A stretch of 64,000 bases of DNA from Vreelandella sp042466685 (GTDB taxonomy: Bacteria > Pseudomonadota > Gammaproteobacteria > Pseudomonadales > Halomonadaceae), in the NCBI RefSeq assembly GCF_042466685.1, contig NZ_CP170448.1:310001-374000 (forward strand), written 5' to 3'. Each line of letters begins with the position of its first letter. Position 1 is the stretch's first letter. This document shows, piece after piece, positions 50,634-59,027 of the stretch. The notes below the pieces were generated by a model. That model saw nothing but the letters and a program-made list of their open reading frames with translations, was not told the origin of the DNA and did no database searches. The translations under genes and the position numbers were made by a program.

Positions 50634-51383
50634 ATGCGTACGCCTTTAATTGCCGGTAACTGGAAAATGAATGGTTCCGTGGCGTTGATCAATGAGTTCG
50701 GCCAGGCCTTCTCTGCCGCCGTATCGCCAACGAACGTGGATGTGGTTATTATTCCGCCGTTTCCCTATTTGGATGCGGCGCGCCATGCGTTTGAAGGTAC
50801 GGTGCTGTCGTTAGGCGCACAAACATTGAATCCCATTCACTCTGGGGCGCATACCGGTGAAGTCAGCGGTCGCATGCTAAAAGAGTTTGCGGTCTCTTAC
50901 GTGTTGGTGGGGCACTCCGAGCGACGCCAGCTCTATAAAGAGGGCGATGAACAAATCTTAGCGCGCCTTTTGGCAGCCTTAAGTGTTGATCTCAAGCCGA
51001 TCCTTTGTGTAGGAGAGTCTCTAGAGGAGCGCGACGCAGGCCGCACGATGGATGTGGTGCTTCGTCAAGTGGGGTATGTAATGTCTCGCCTAGAGCCCGA
51101 TCAGCGCAAGCAGGTCGTGATTGCCTACGAGCCCGTTTGGGCCATTGGCACTGGGCGTACCGCGAGCCCTGAGCAGGCCCAGGAAGTGATGGCAGGCATC
51201 CGTGCCTACCAAGCGGGCTTCGATACGGGGCTCGCTGAACAACTGCGCTTGCTTTACGGTGGCAGCATGAACGCAAGCAATGCGGCTGAGCTGCTCGCTC
51301 AGCCAGATATCGACGGCGGTCTAGTGGGCGGAGCCTCACTCAAGATCGATGATTTTTATGCCATTTGTCAGTCAGCAGGATAA
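50634..51383 (+). CDS. tpiA: Triosephosphate isomerase TpiA
   Basis: 249 residues, TIM barrel: catalytic Lys in GNWKMNGS, His in GHSERR, Glu in AYEPVWAIGTG, phosphate loop GGSMNASN. Interconverts dihydroxyacetone phosphate and glyceraldehyde 3-phosphate. secG follows 4 nt after the stop. Confidence 0.98.
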   Translation: MRTPLIAGNWKMNGSVALINEFGQAFSAAVSPTNVDVVIIPPFPYLDAARHAFEGTVLSLGAQTLNPIHSGAHTGEVSGRMLKEFAVSYVLVGHSERRQLYKEGDEQILARLLAALSVDLKPILCVGESLEERDAGRTMDVVLRQVGYVMSRLEPDQRKQVVIAYEPVWAIGTGRTASPEQAQEVMAGIRAYQAGFDTGLAEQLRLLYGGSMNASNAAELLAQPDIDGGLVGGASLKIDDFYAICQSAG

Positions 51384-51387
51384 CGCC

Positions 51388-51747
51388 ATGCAAGTTGCAA
51401 TTCTTATGATCCATGTGGTGATTGCGGTCGCCCTGGTGGTACTCATTCTGCTTCAGCAGGGTAAAGGTGCCGAGGCCGGTGCTGCCTTCGGAGGCGGGGC
51501 TTCACAAACGGTATTTGGTTCGCGGGGTAGCGGTAACTTTTTGTCGCGCACGACGGCTGTGCTGGCGGCGGGCTTTTTCGTCACCTCGATGGCGTTGGCT
51601 TATTTTGCTACCCAGGCAGGCCAAGCGCCGGAAGCCGGGATTCCCGACTCGCGTCTGATCGAGCAACAGCAAAGCGTTCCAACGCTTGACGACAGGCCTG
51701 CAGACGTGGATAATGCCGCGCCAGTGCTAGAGGAAAGCGGCGAGTAA
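51388..51747 (+). CDS. secG: Preprotein translocase subunit SecG
   Basis: 119 residues from the ATG at 51388; the longer frame overlaps tpiA. Two membrane helices (AILMIHVVIAVALVVLILLQ and TTAVLAAGFFVTSMALAYFA) with the conserved QQGKGAEAGAAFGGGASQTVFG loop between. Auxiliary part of SecYEG. tRNA-Leu follows, as in E. coli. Confidence 0.97.
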   Translation: MQVAILMIHVVIAVALVVLILLQQGKGAEAGAAFGGGASQTVFGSRGSGNFLSRTTAVLAAGFFVTSMALAYFATQAGQAPEAGIPDSRLIEQQQSVPTLDDRPADVDNAAPVLEESGE

Positions 51748-51777
51748 GTAGCTGTCTGTTTTTTAGCCTCCCCTGTT

Positions 51778-51864
51778 GCCGAAGTGGTGGAATTGGTAGA
51801 CACGCTATCTTGAGGGGGTAGTGACCGTATGGTCGTGCGGGTTCAAGTCCCGCCTTCGGCACCA
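51778..51864 (+). tRNA. tRNA-Leu (GAG)
   Basis: 87 nt with encoded CCA. Acceptor GCCGAAG/CTTCGGC, anticodon stem CTATC/GGTAG with loop TTGAGGG (anticodon GAG), long variable arm TGACCGTATGGTCGT, T arm GCGGG-TTCAAGT-CCCGC. Confidence 0.97.
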
Positions 51865-52009
51865 TCTGTTTTGCTGGTTACCAGCTTCCCAGAATGTTTC
51901 TTTTGTTACCAGAATGCCACGTTTGGCACCTGAAGCGAAAAAGACAGCTTGAACCAAGAAGTTCTTGACGTAAGTAGTGTTTGTGTCTATTATCGTCGAC
52001 CTAGATTGA

Positions 52010-52086
<77 letters not shown>

Positions 52087-52458
52087 TTTTCTAGTAACGT
52101 GTTCTAGATTGTTATTTTGAAGCTATATAGAAAATAACAGTCGTTTCAGGCGCAGCCTGCTGCATGTTGCTAAGACGGTACTGGAAGTAGTACTTAAGAA
52201 ATGGTACACAAGGTTTCTTTCAAAAAGCCCCTTCCAGTGAAGGGGCTTTTTGTTAGCAGCTTTTGACTAGCAAGTGCGCTTGTGCGCGGTTCTATTGGCG
52301 CCGCCTTGTTGGTAAAAATATCGTTAGCACGAACACCTTAATAGCGGATGTCGTCCGGAAAAGCGGAGACACATTCCCGAGTAACGCCAATCAGCCACCT
52401 AGCTTATCTAATAACTCCTGGCCAGGTGCCTGATGCAACGGCTATAGGAGCTTTGTCT
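52087..52458 (+). other. Gap between tRNA-fMet and rimP
   Basis: About 370 bp without a gene. Contains a strong terminator at 52222-52251, then the rimP leader. A structured leader RNA is known upstream of rimP in other gammaproteobacteria; I could not confirm one here. Confidence 0.5.
52222..52251 (+). terminator. Terminator after tRNA-fMet
   Basis: AAAAAGCCCCTTC-CAGT-GAAGGGGCTTTTT, 136 nt after the tRNA. Confidence 0.92.
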
Positions 52459-52920
52459 GTGGCCACTAAACACGCTGCGCTTCACGCGCTGATAGAACCT
52501 GTTGTTGCTGCCATGGGCTTTGAGCTATGGGGCATTGAGCATCTTTCCCAGGGCAAAAATTCGCGTCTGGTGATCTATATTGAGCGCGAGAGTGGCGTCA
52601 GCGTGGAAGACTGCGCAGATATTAGTCGCCAAGTCAGTGCCGTTATGGATGTAGAAGACCCCATTGCCGGTGAGTACCGGTTGGAAGTCTCTTCGCCCGG
52701 TATGGCACGCCCCTTGTATTCCCTGGATCAGTTTTCCCGCTTTCAAGGTCATCACGTCGCGCTGAAACTGCGCACTGCCTTTGACGGGCGGCGCAAGTAT
52801 CAGGGCCTTTTGGTCGGTGTAGAGGGGGATGAAGTGCTCCTGCAACTGGATGGCGAAGAGTACTGCTTTCCAATTGAGAGTATTGATTCTGCTCACATTG
52901 TACCGCAGTTCGACGATTGA
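52459..52920 (+). CDS. rimP: Ribosome maturation factor RimP
   Basis: 153 residues from the GTG at 52459, with AGGAG 8 nt upstream; this is the family's normal length, while the open frame begins at 52348. Core LHALIEPVVAAMGFELWGIEHL, VSVEDCADISRQVSAVMDVEDP and YRLEVSSPGMARPL. Needed for 30S maturation. First gene of the rimP-nusA-infB operon. Confidence 0.96.
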   Translation: MATKHAALHALIEPVVAAMGFELWGIEHLSQGKNSRLVIYIERESGVSVEDCADISRQVSAVMDVEDPIAGEYRLEVSSPGMARPLYSLDQFSRFQGHHVALKLRTAFDGRRKYQGLLVGVEGDEVLLQLDGEEYCFPIESIDSAHIVPQFDD

Positions 52921-52992
52921 CCGAGTGGCGGCGCTGCCGGCAGGCTGCCGGGGTGATGCACATAAGGATAGGTTTTCTGGCGAGGCATACGC

Positions 52993-54507
52993 ATGAGTAA
53001 AGAAATTTTAATGGTCGTTGACGCGATCTCCAATGAGAAGGGCGTCCCGCGTGATGTCATCTTCGAGGCGGTAGAAGCCGCTCTTGCGAGCGCGTCACGC
53101 AAGCGTTTTGAAAGAGAAGAAGCCAATGTGCGCGTGCATATTGACCGTCGCACTGGCGAATACGAAACCTTCCGCACCTGGACGGTGGTGGAAGATGACG
53201 AATTCGAAACGCCAGATTACGAAATTAAACAGAGCATTGCCGAACAGCGCGATCCACCGCTGAAATTGGGCGATGTGGTGGAAAAAAGCATCGAAAATGC
53301 CTCGTTTGGCCGTATCGCTGCACAAACCGCCAAGCAGGTCATCGTACAGAAAGTGCGCGAAGCTGAGCGGGCTGAAGTAGTGCGCCAATATGCTGATCGC
53401 GAAGGCGAGCTGGTTGCGGGCATCGTTAAAAAGACCACCCGTGATGGCCTGATCATTGATTTGGGCGAAAACGCTGAGGCGTTCCTGCCGCGCAATGAAA
53501 TGATTCACGGCGAGCGTTACCGCATGAACGAGCGGGTACGTGCCCTGTTGGTCAAAGTGGATCCAGACGCACGCGGTGCCCAGCTTCAGCTGTCGCGGAC
53601 GTGCCCCGAGCTGATCATCGAGCTGTTCAAAATTGAAGTGCCAGAGATCGCCGAGCAGTTGATTGAGATCAAAGGTGCTGCGCGTGACCCCGGCTCACGG
53701 GCCAAAATTGCGGTAAAAACCAACGATCGCCGCATCGATCCTGTGGGTGCCTGCGTGGGTATGCGCGGTTCGCGCGTTCAAGCGGTCTCTTCGGAGCTGC
53801 AAAACGAACGTGTCGATATCGTGCTGTGGGACGACAACCCTGCACAATTGGTGATTAACGCCATGGCACCTGCCGATGTTGGGTCTATCCTTGTGGACGA
53901 AGACGCCCACGCAATGGATGTGGCGGTGGCGCAAGACAACCTTGCTCAGGCCATTGGTCGGAGCGGGCAGAACGTGCGTTTGGCTTCTGAGCTTACCGGC
54001 TGGCGAATTAATGTCATGACCGAAGAGGAAGCGGAGTCTAAACGCGATCAAGAGATTGATAGCCTGGTGGACTCTTTTATCCAGCACCTTGATGTGGATG
54101 AAGATGTCGCTCGCCTGTTGGTGGAAGAGGGGTTCACTACCCTGGAAGAAGTCGCCTACGTGCCGATGGAAGAGATGCTCGAAATCGAAGAGTTCGATGA
54201 AGATTTAGTCGAAGCGCTTCGCGCACGGGCGAAAGACGAGCTGCTGACGATGGCCATTGCCTCGGAAGAAGCGCTAGATGGTGCCCAGCCAGCAGCTGAT
54301 CTGCTGGAGATGGATGGTATGGAGCGCCACCTGGCCTTCATTCTCGCCAGCCGCGGCATTGTCACTATGGAAGATCTCGCCGAGCAGTCTGTCGACGATC
54401 TGGTCGATATCGAGGAGTTGGACGAAGCGCGCGCAGCGGCACTGATCATGACTGCCCGTGCGCCCTGGTTTGAAGTCGATGACGCATCGGATTCGAACAC
54501 ACAGTAA
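52993..54507 (+). CDS. nusA: Transcription termination/antitermination factor NusA
   Basis: 504 residues: N-terminal polymerase-binding domain, S1 domain (ELVAGIVKKTTRDGLIIDLGENAEAFLPR), two KH domains (DPVGACVGMRGSRVQAV, NLAQAIGRSGQNVRLASEL), and two acidic C-terminal repeats (LVEEGFTTLEEVAYVPMEEM and LASRGIVTMEDLAEQS). Controls pausing and termination. Confidence 0.98.
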   Translation: MSKEILMVVDAISNEKGVPRDVIFEAVEAALASASRKRFEREEANVRVHIDRRTGEYETFRTWTVVEDDEFETPDYEIKQSIAEQRDPPLKLGDVVEKSIENASFGRIAAQTAKQVIVQKVREAERAEVVRQYADREGELVAGIVKKTTRDGLIIDLGENAEAFLPRNEMIHGERYRMNERVRALLVKVDPDARGAQLQLSRTCPELIIELFKIEVPEIAEQLIEIKGAARDPGSRAKIAVKTNDRRIDPVGACVGMRGSRVQAVSSELQNERVDIVLWDDNPAQLVINAMAPADVGSILVDEDAHAMDVAVAQDNLAQAIGRSGQNVRLASELTGWRINVMTEEEAESKRDQEIDSLVDSFIQHLDVDEDVARLLVEEGFTTLEEVAYVPMEEMLEIEEFDEDLVEALRARAKDELLTMAIASEEALDGAQPAADLLEMDGMERHLAFILASRGIVTMEDLAEQSVDDLVDIEELDEARAAALIMTARAPWFEVDDASDSNTQ

Positions 54508-54534
54508 ACAGGTCACGGGCTGAGGAGGGTCAAT

Positions 54535-57114
54535 ATGTCAGATATGACAGTTAAAGATTTCGCAGGAAAGGTGGGCCGTGATGTGCCCCGCCTACTAGAG
54601 CAAATGAAAGAAGCAGGTTTAAAGCATGCTTCTGAAAGTGATGCCGTGTCTGAAGAAGATAAGCAGAAGCTGCTGAGTTTTTTGAAGAAGAGCCACGGTG
54701 GTAGCGACACCGCTGACGCGGGCAAAAACCGCATCACGCTGACGCGCAAAACCCGTAGCCGTATCAATACCGGCGAGCGCGGTAAAACCATTGAAGTGCA
54801 GGTACGTAAGAAAAAGACTTACGTCAAAAGCGCTGAAGATGAAAAGCCGAAAGCGCCGGAGCCTAGCTACACCGGCCCGCGCCAGCTAGTGGGCGATATG
54901 GCGGAAGCCGAAGCAGAGCGTAAAGTAACCGATGCGCGTGCAGCCGAAGAAAAAGCGGCTGCGCAGAAGGCCCAGGCAGCTAAGGAGGCTGAAGAGGCGG
55001 CGGTCAAGAAAGAGGCAGCCGCTAAGAAGCCGGCTGAGACCAAGCCAAAAGCTGAAAAAGCGCCTGCAGCGCCGGATGATATCTCCGTGCCCGATCTTGA
55101 GATCGACGACACGCCTTCCGGTGACGATATGCCGCCAGCGCCGCCGAAAGAGGGCCGCACTGACCGTCGTACCGCTCCGCCGAAGAAGACGGCAGCGAAG
55201 AACAAAGGTCGTCGCGACGATGAAGATCGTGGTGATCGCGAAGAGCGCAAACGCGGTGGCGGGAAGAAGGTGAAACGTGCCGAGCAGCGTCGCGGTGGTC
55301 GCCGTGGTGGCAGTCAGAGTGGCAATGGCAAACACGCTTTCCAGAAGCCAACTCAGCCCATCGTGCGTGAAGTATCGATCCCTGAGTCGATCAGCGTAGC
55401 GGAATTGGCCGACAAGATGTCGATCAAGGCCAACGAAGTCATCAAGGCCATGTTTAACATGGGCGCCGCGGTGACCATCAACCAAACCATCGATCAGGAT
55501 ACCGCTGCGATCGTGGTGGAAGAGATGGGCCATACGCCGAAGCTGGTAAAAGACGACGCGCTGGAAACGGAAATGCTCGAAGGCATTTCTTACGAAGGCG
55601 AAGAGATTACCCGCTCACCGGTTGTGACGGTGATGGGTCACGTTGACCACGGTAAAACCTCGCTGCTGGATTATATCCGTAAGGCGAAGGTGGCCACCGG
55701 TGAAGCCGGTGGTATTACCCAGCATATCGGTGCCTACCACGTGGAAGATAACCACGGTGGCGTGACCTTCCTGGATACCCCAGGCCACGCGGCGTTTACC
55801 GCCATGCGTGCCCGCGGTGCCAAGGCTACCGACGTGGTAATTCTGGTTGTGGCTGCCGATGATGGCGTGATGCCGCAAACCATTGAAGCGATTGAGCACT
55901 CTAAAGCCGCTGAAGTACCCATGGTGGTAGCGGTCAACAAGATCGATAAAGATGGCATCGATCTTGACCGCATCAAGAACGAGCTTTCGCAGCACGGCGT
56001 GATCTCGGAAGAGTGGGGCGGTGACACCCAGTTTGTTCACGTTTCCGCCAAAACCGGTGAAGGTATCGAAGAGCTGTTGGAAGCGATCCAACTCGTCTCT
56101 GAAGTGCTTGAGCTTAAGGCCGTTCCGTCTGCGCCCGGTAAAGGCGTAGTGGTTGAATCGCGTCTTGATAAAGGCCGTGGCCCGGTCGCTACCGTGCTGG
56201 TTCAGAACGGTACGCTGAAAAAAGGCGATATCGTCCTGGCAGGCCTGCACTACGGCCGCGTGCGTGCGCTGACCAACGAACTTGCCCAGCAAGTAGACGA
56301 GGTTGGCCCGGCTATGCCGGTCGAGATTCAAGGCTTGGGCGGTACGCCGGACGCCGGTGATGACTTTATGGTCGTGGCCGACGAGAAGAAAGCCCGCGAA
56401 GTGGCTAACTTCCGTCAAGGCAAGTACCGCGAAGTGCGCCTGGCGCGTCAGCAGAAGGCCAAGCTGGAGAACATGTTCAGCCAGATGGGCCAAGACGAAG
56501 TGGCCAAGGTCAACATCGTCCTCAAAGCCGACGTGCAAGGCTCGCTGGAAGCGATCAAAGGTGCCCTGGAAGAGCTCTCCACCGGTGAAGTGGAAGTGGC
56601 CGTGGTCTCTTCGGGTGTCGGTGGTATCACCGGTACCGATGCCAACTTGGCGCTTGCTTCTGAAGCCATCGTGGTCGGCTTTAACGTCCGTGCCGATGCC
56701 GCTGCCCGTGAGATCATCGAGCGTGAAGGCTTGGATCTGCGCTACTACAGCGTTATTTACCAGCTGATCGACGAGGTCAAACAGGCGATGAGCGGTATGC
56801 TCGCACCTGAGTGGAAAGAAGAGATCGTTGGTGTGGCCGAAGTACGTGACGTCTTCCGTGCGCCGAAGATTGGTGCCATCGCTGGCTGTATGGTCATCGA
56901 AGGCAGCGTGCATCGTAATAAGAAGATCCGCGTACTGCGTGACGACGTGGTGATCTACGAAGGCGAGCTCGAATCGCTGCGCCGCTTCAAAGACGATGTG
57001 CAGGAAGTGCGCAACGGCATGGAGTGTGGCATCGGCGTGAAGAACTACAACGATGTCCAAGTCGGCGATAAGATCGAAGTCTTCGACCAAGTGAAGGTCG
57101 AGCGTAGCCTGTAA
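54535..57114 (+). CDS. infB: Translation initiation factor IF-2
   Basis: 859 residues. N-terminal IF2 domain (VKDFAGKVGRDVPRLLEQM), a long charged Ala/Lys/Glu linker (residues about 110-270), then the GTPase with GHVDHGKTS, DTPGHAAF and NKIDKDG, and the C-terminal domains that bind fMet-tRNA. Brings initiator tRNA to the 30S subunit. Start preceded by GGAGG. Confidence 0.99.
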   Translation: MSDMTVKDFAGKVGRDVPRLLEQMKEAGLKHASESDAVSEEDKQKLLSFLKKSHGGSDTADAGKNRITLTRKTRSRINTGERGKTIEVQVRKKKTYVKSAEDEKPKAPEPSYTGPRQLVGDMAEAEAERKVTDARAAEEKAAAQKAQAAKEAEEAAVKKEAAAKKPAETKPKAEKAPAAPDDISVPDLEIDDTPSGDDMPPAPPKEGRTDRRTAPPKKTAAKNKGRRDDEDRGDREERKRGGGKKVKRAEQRRGGRRGGSQSGNGKHAFQKPTQPIVREVSIPESISVAELADKMSIKANEVIKAMFNMGAAVTINQTIDQDTAAIVVEEMGHTPKLVKDDALETEMLEGISYEGEEITRSPVVTVMGHVDHGKTSLLDYIRKAKVATGEAGGITQHIGAYHVEDNHGGVTFLDTPGHAAFTAMRARGAKATDVVILVVAADDGVMPQTIEAIEHSKAAEVPMVVAVNKIDKDGIDLDRIKNELSQHGVISEEWGGDTQFVHVSAKTGEGIEELLEAIQLVSEVLELKAVPSAPGKGVVVESRLDKGRGPVATVLVQNGTLKKGDIVLAGLHYGRVRALTNELAQQVDEVGPAMPVEIQGLGGTPDAGDDFMVVADEKKAREVANFRQGKYREVRLARQQKAKLENMFSQMGQDEVAKVNIVLKADVQGSLEAIKGALEELSTGEVEVAVVSSGVGGITGTDANLALASEAIVVGFNVRADAAAREIIEREGLDLRYYSVIYQLIDEVKQAMSGMLAPEWKEEIVGVAEVRDVFRAPKIGAIAGCMVIEGSVHRNKKIRVLRDDVVIYEGELESLRRFKDDVQEVRNGMECGIGVKNYNDVQVGDKIEVFDQVKVERSL

Positions 57115-57132
57115 GGCTGCGAGGAGCTAAAC

Positions 57133-57549
57133 ATGCGCGAATTCAAGCGTACCGACCGGGTAGCCGACCAGCTCCAAAAGGAGCTGGCGGTATTGATCCA
57201 ACGCGAAGTGAAAGACCCACGTTTAGGCATGGTCACGGTCAGCGGTGTCACCGTTAGCCGTGATCTTGGCTACTCTGATGTCTATGTCACGCTGTTGGGT
57301 GAGCAAGAGCCCGAGCGTATTAAAGAGAATCTGCAGGTGCTGAAGCGCGCCGCAGGTTTTCTAAGAAGCCAGATTGCCAAGCGCATCAAGCTACGCCATG
57401 TACCGGAGCTGCGTTTTCATTTCGATGAAAGCGTGGTGCGCGGTCAGCAACTCTCTTCATTGATTGATGAGGCGGTTACGACGGATCGTGCACGCTATCA
57501 AGACGATGAGGGTGACAGCGATGCCGAGCAGAGTGAGGAAAGTCGCTAG
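57133..57549 (+). CDS. rbfA: 30S ribosome-binding factor RbfA
   Basis: 138 residues, KH-like fold: MREFKRTDRVADQLQKELA, LGMVTVSGVTVSRDLGYSDVYVTLLG and RHVPELRFHFDES. Helps 17S to 16S processing and cold adaptation. Its stop and the truB GTG share the base at 57549. A basic-to-acidic C-terminal tail extends beyond the core. Confidence 0.97.
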   Translation: MREFKRTDRVADQLQKELAVLIQREVKDPRLGMVTVSGVTVSRDLGYSDVYVTLLGEQEPERIKENLQVLKRAAGFLRSQIAKRIKLRHVPELRFHFDESVVRGQQLSSLIDEAVTTDRARYQDDEGDSDAEQSEESR

Positions 57550-58469
57550 TGGCGCGTCAACGTCGCGGTTTGCCGGTTAATGGCGTACTGCTGCTGGATA
57601 AGCCCAAGGGACTTTCCAGCAACCATGCCCTGCAGCGTGTTCGTCGGCTGTTCCAGGCGCAAAAAGCCGGCCACACCGGCACGCTAGACCCGATGGCAAC
57701 CGGCTTATTGCCGATTTGCCTGGGCGAAGCCACCAAGTTCTCGTCGCACTTGCTGGAAGCCGACAAGGTGTACCGTACCCGGGTTGAACTCGGGGTGATC
57801 ACCGATACCGGCGATGCGGAAGGTACGGTGATGGAGCAGCATGCGGTTCCCAGCCTAAGCGTCGATGACGTGGAAGCTGTGCTCAGCCGTTTTCGCGGTG
57901 AGATTGACCAAGTGCCGCCCATGTACTCGGCCTTAAAGCATAACGGCAAAAAACTTTACGAGTTGGCCCGTGAAGGCAAACAGGTAGAGCGTGCAGCCCG
58001 GCGCGTAAGCGTGTATGATGCGCGCCTGCTATCGTTTGAAGGCACTGCTTTCGAGTTGGAAGTAAGCTGCAGTAAAGGCACTTACATTCGCACGTTAGCC
58101 GAAGATATTGGCCAAGCGCTTGGCTGTGGCGCGCACATCAGTCAACTAAGAAGGCTCAAAACGGGGCCTTTTTTAGCCGACGCGATGTGGACGCTAGAGG
58201 CTTTGGAAGCATTGAGCGACCAAGCGGCGCTGGAAGCTGAGCTTATGCCCGTGGATGTGTTGGTAGACCATTTGCCGTTACTGACGGTAGACGACACCGC
58301 CCATTCTCGTTTGGCCCATGGCCAGCCCGCTGCTCTCGAAACCGGCGCATTAGCCCCGGACGAAGTAGCCCGACTTTATTACGCCGAGACGTTTATCGGC
58401 CTTGGCGTAGTGAAAGGTGCTCAGGAAGTGGCGCCTAAGCGACTGTTAAGTACTGTCGCTATCTCGTGA
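57549..58469 (+). CDS. truB: tRNA pseudouridine-55 synthase TruB
   Basis: 306 residues, GTG start overlapping the rbfA stop. Motif with catalytic Asp: AGHTGTLDPMATGLLPICLG. Also VYRTRVELGVITDTGDAEG and CSKGTYIRTLAEDIG. Makes pseudouridine 55 in the T loop of tRNAs. Includes the C-terminal PUA-like domain. Confidence 0.98.
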   Translation: MARQRRGLPVNGVLLLDKPKGLSSNHALQRVRRLFQAQKAGHTGTLDPMATGLLPICLGEATKFSSHLLEADKVYRTRVELGVITDTGDAEGTVMEQHAVPSLSVDDVEAVLSRFRGEIDQVPPMYSALKHNGKKLYELAREGKQVERAARRVSVYDARLLSFEGTAFELEVSCSKGTYIRTLAEDIGQALGCGAHISQLRRLKTGPFLADAMWTLEALEALSDQAALEAELMPVDVLVDHLPLLTVDDTAHSRLAHGQPAALETGALAPDEVARLYYAETFIGLGVVKGAQEVAPKRLLSTVAIS

Positions 58470-58577
58470 GATACGTTGCAAGGAAGCGACCATCTACGCG
58501 AAAATAGTAGCCTGAGACTGCAAATATGCGTGGTCTCAACCATTCATTTTTAGGCATATTGCTTACTGGAGAGACAG

Positions 58578-58847
58578 ATGGCTTTAACCGCTGAGAAGAA
58601 GGCCGAGATCGTCACTGAATACGGCCGCGGCGATAACGATACCGGTTCCCCTGAAGTGCAGGTTGCCCTGCTGAGCGCCAACATCAATGGCCTGCAGGAT
58701 CACTTCAAGACCAACAAACAGGATCACCACTCTCGTCGTGGTCTGATCCGCATGGTTAACCAGCGTCGTAAGCTGCTGGACTACCTAAAGCGTAAAGATT
58801 TCGAACGCTATCAGTCTCTGATTCAGCGTTTAGGTCTGCGTCGTTAA
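58578..58847 (+). CDS. rpsO: 30S ribosomal protein S15
   Basis: 89 residues, the exact family length: EKKAEIVTEYGRGDNDTGSPEVQVALLSANINGL and KDHHSRRGLIRMVNQRRKLLDYLKR. Binds 16S rRNA early in assembly. Own promoter likely in the 108-bp gap after truB. Confidence 0.99.
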   Translation: MALTAEKKAEIVTEYGRGDNDTGSPEVQVALLSANINGLQDHFKTNKQDHHSRRGLIRMVNQRRKLLDYLKRKDFERYQSLIQRLGLRR

Positions 58848-58868
58848 GCGTTAACGGCAACGATTAGA

Positions 58869-58902
58869 AACGGGCAGCTCCCATAGGGCTGCCCGTTTTT
58901 TT
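58869..58902 (+). terminator. Terminator between rpsO and pnp
   Basis: Stem AACGGGCAGC / GCTGCCCGTT followed by seven T in total, 22 nt after rpsO. pnp transcription therefore depends on read-through or a promoter in the next 125 bp. Confidence 0.92.
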
Positions 58903-59027
58903 ATGTTTCGCATTCACCATTGAGGGAACTGGTAGCCCTATCGCGCTCCAGCGCCTAGAATGGTAACGAGTCAAAACGACCTAAACGAATAGACAAGTAG
59001 ATATTGATAATGCTGAAGGAAGTCGCT

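Noticed and set aside
54886..55533. 215-codon minus-strand frame
   Set aside because: Antisense of the low-complexity linker of infB.
55615..57090. 491-codon open frame on the minus strand
   Set aside because: Antisense to infB; His/Asp-rich translation is the mirror of IF-2 codon use. No RBS or family.
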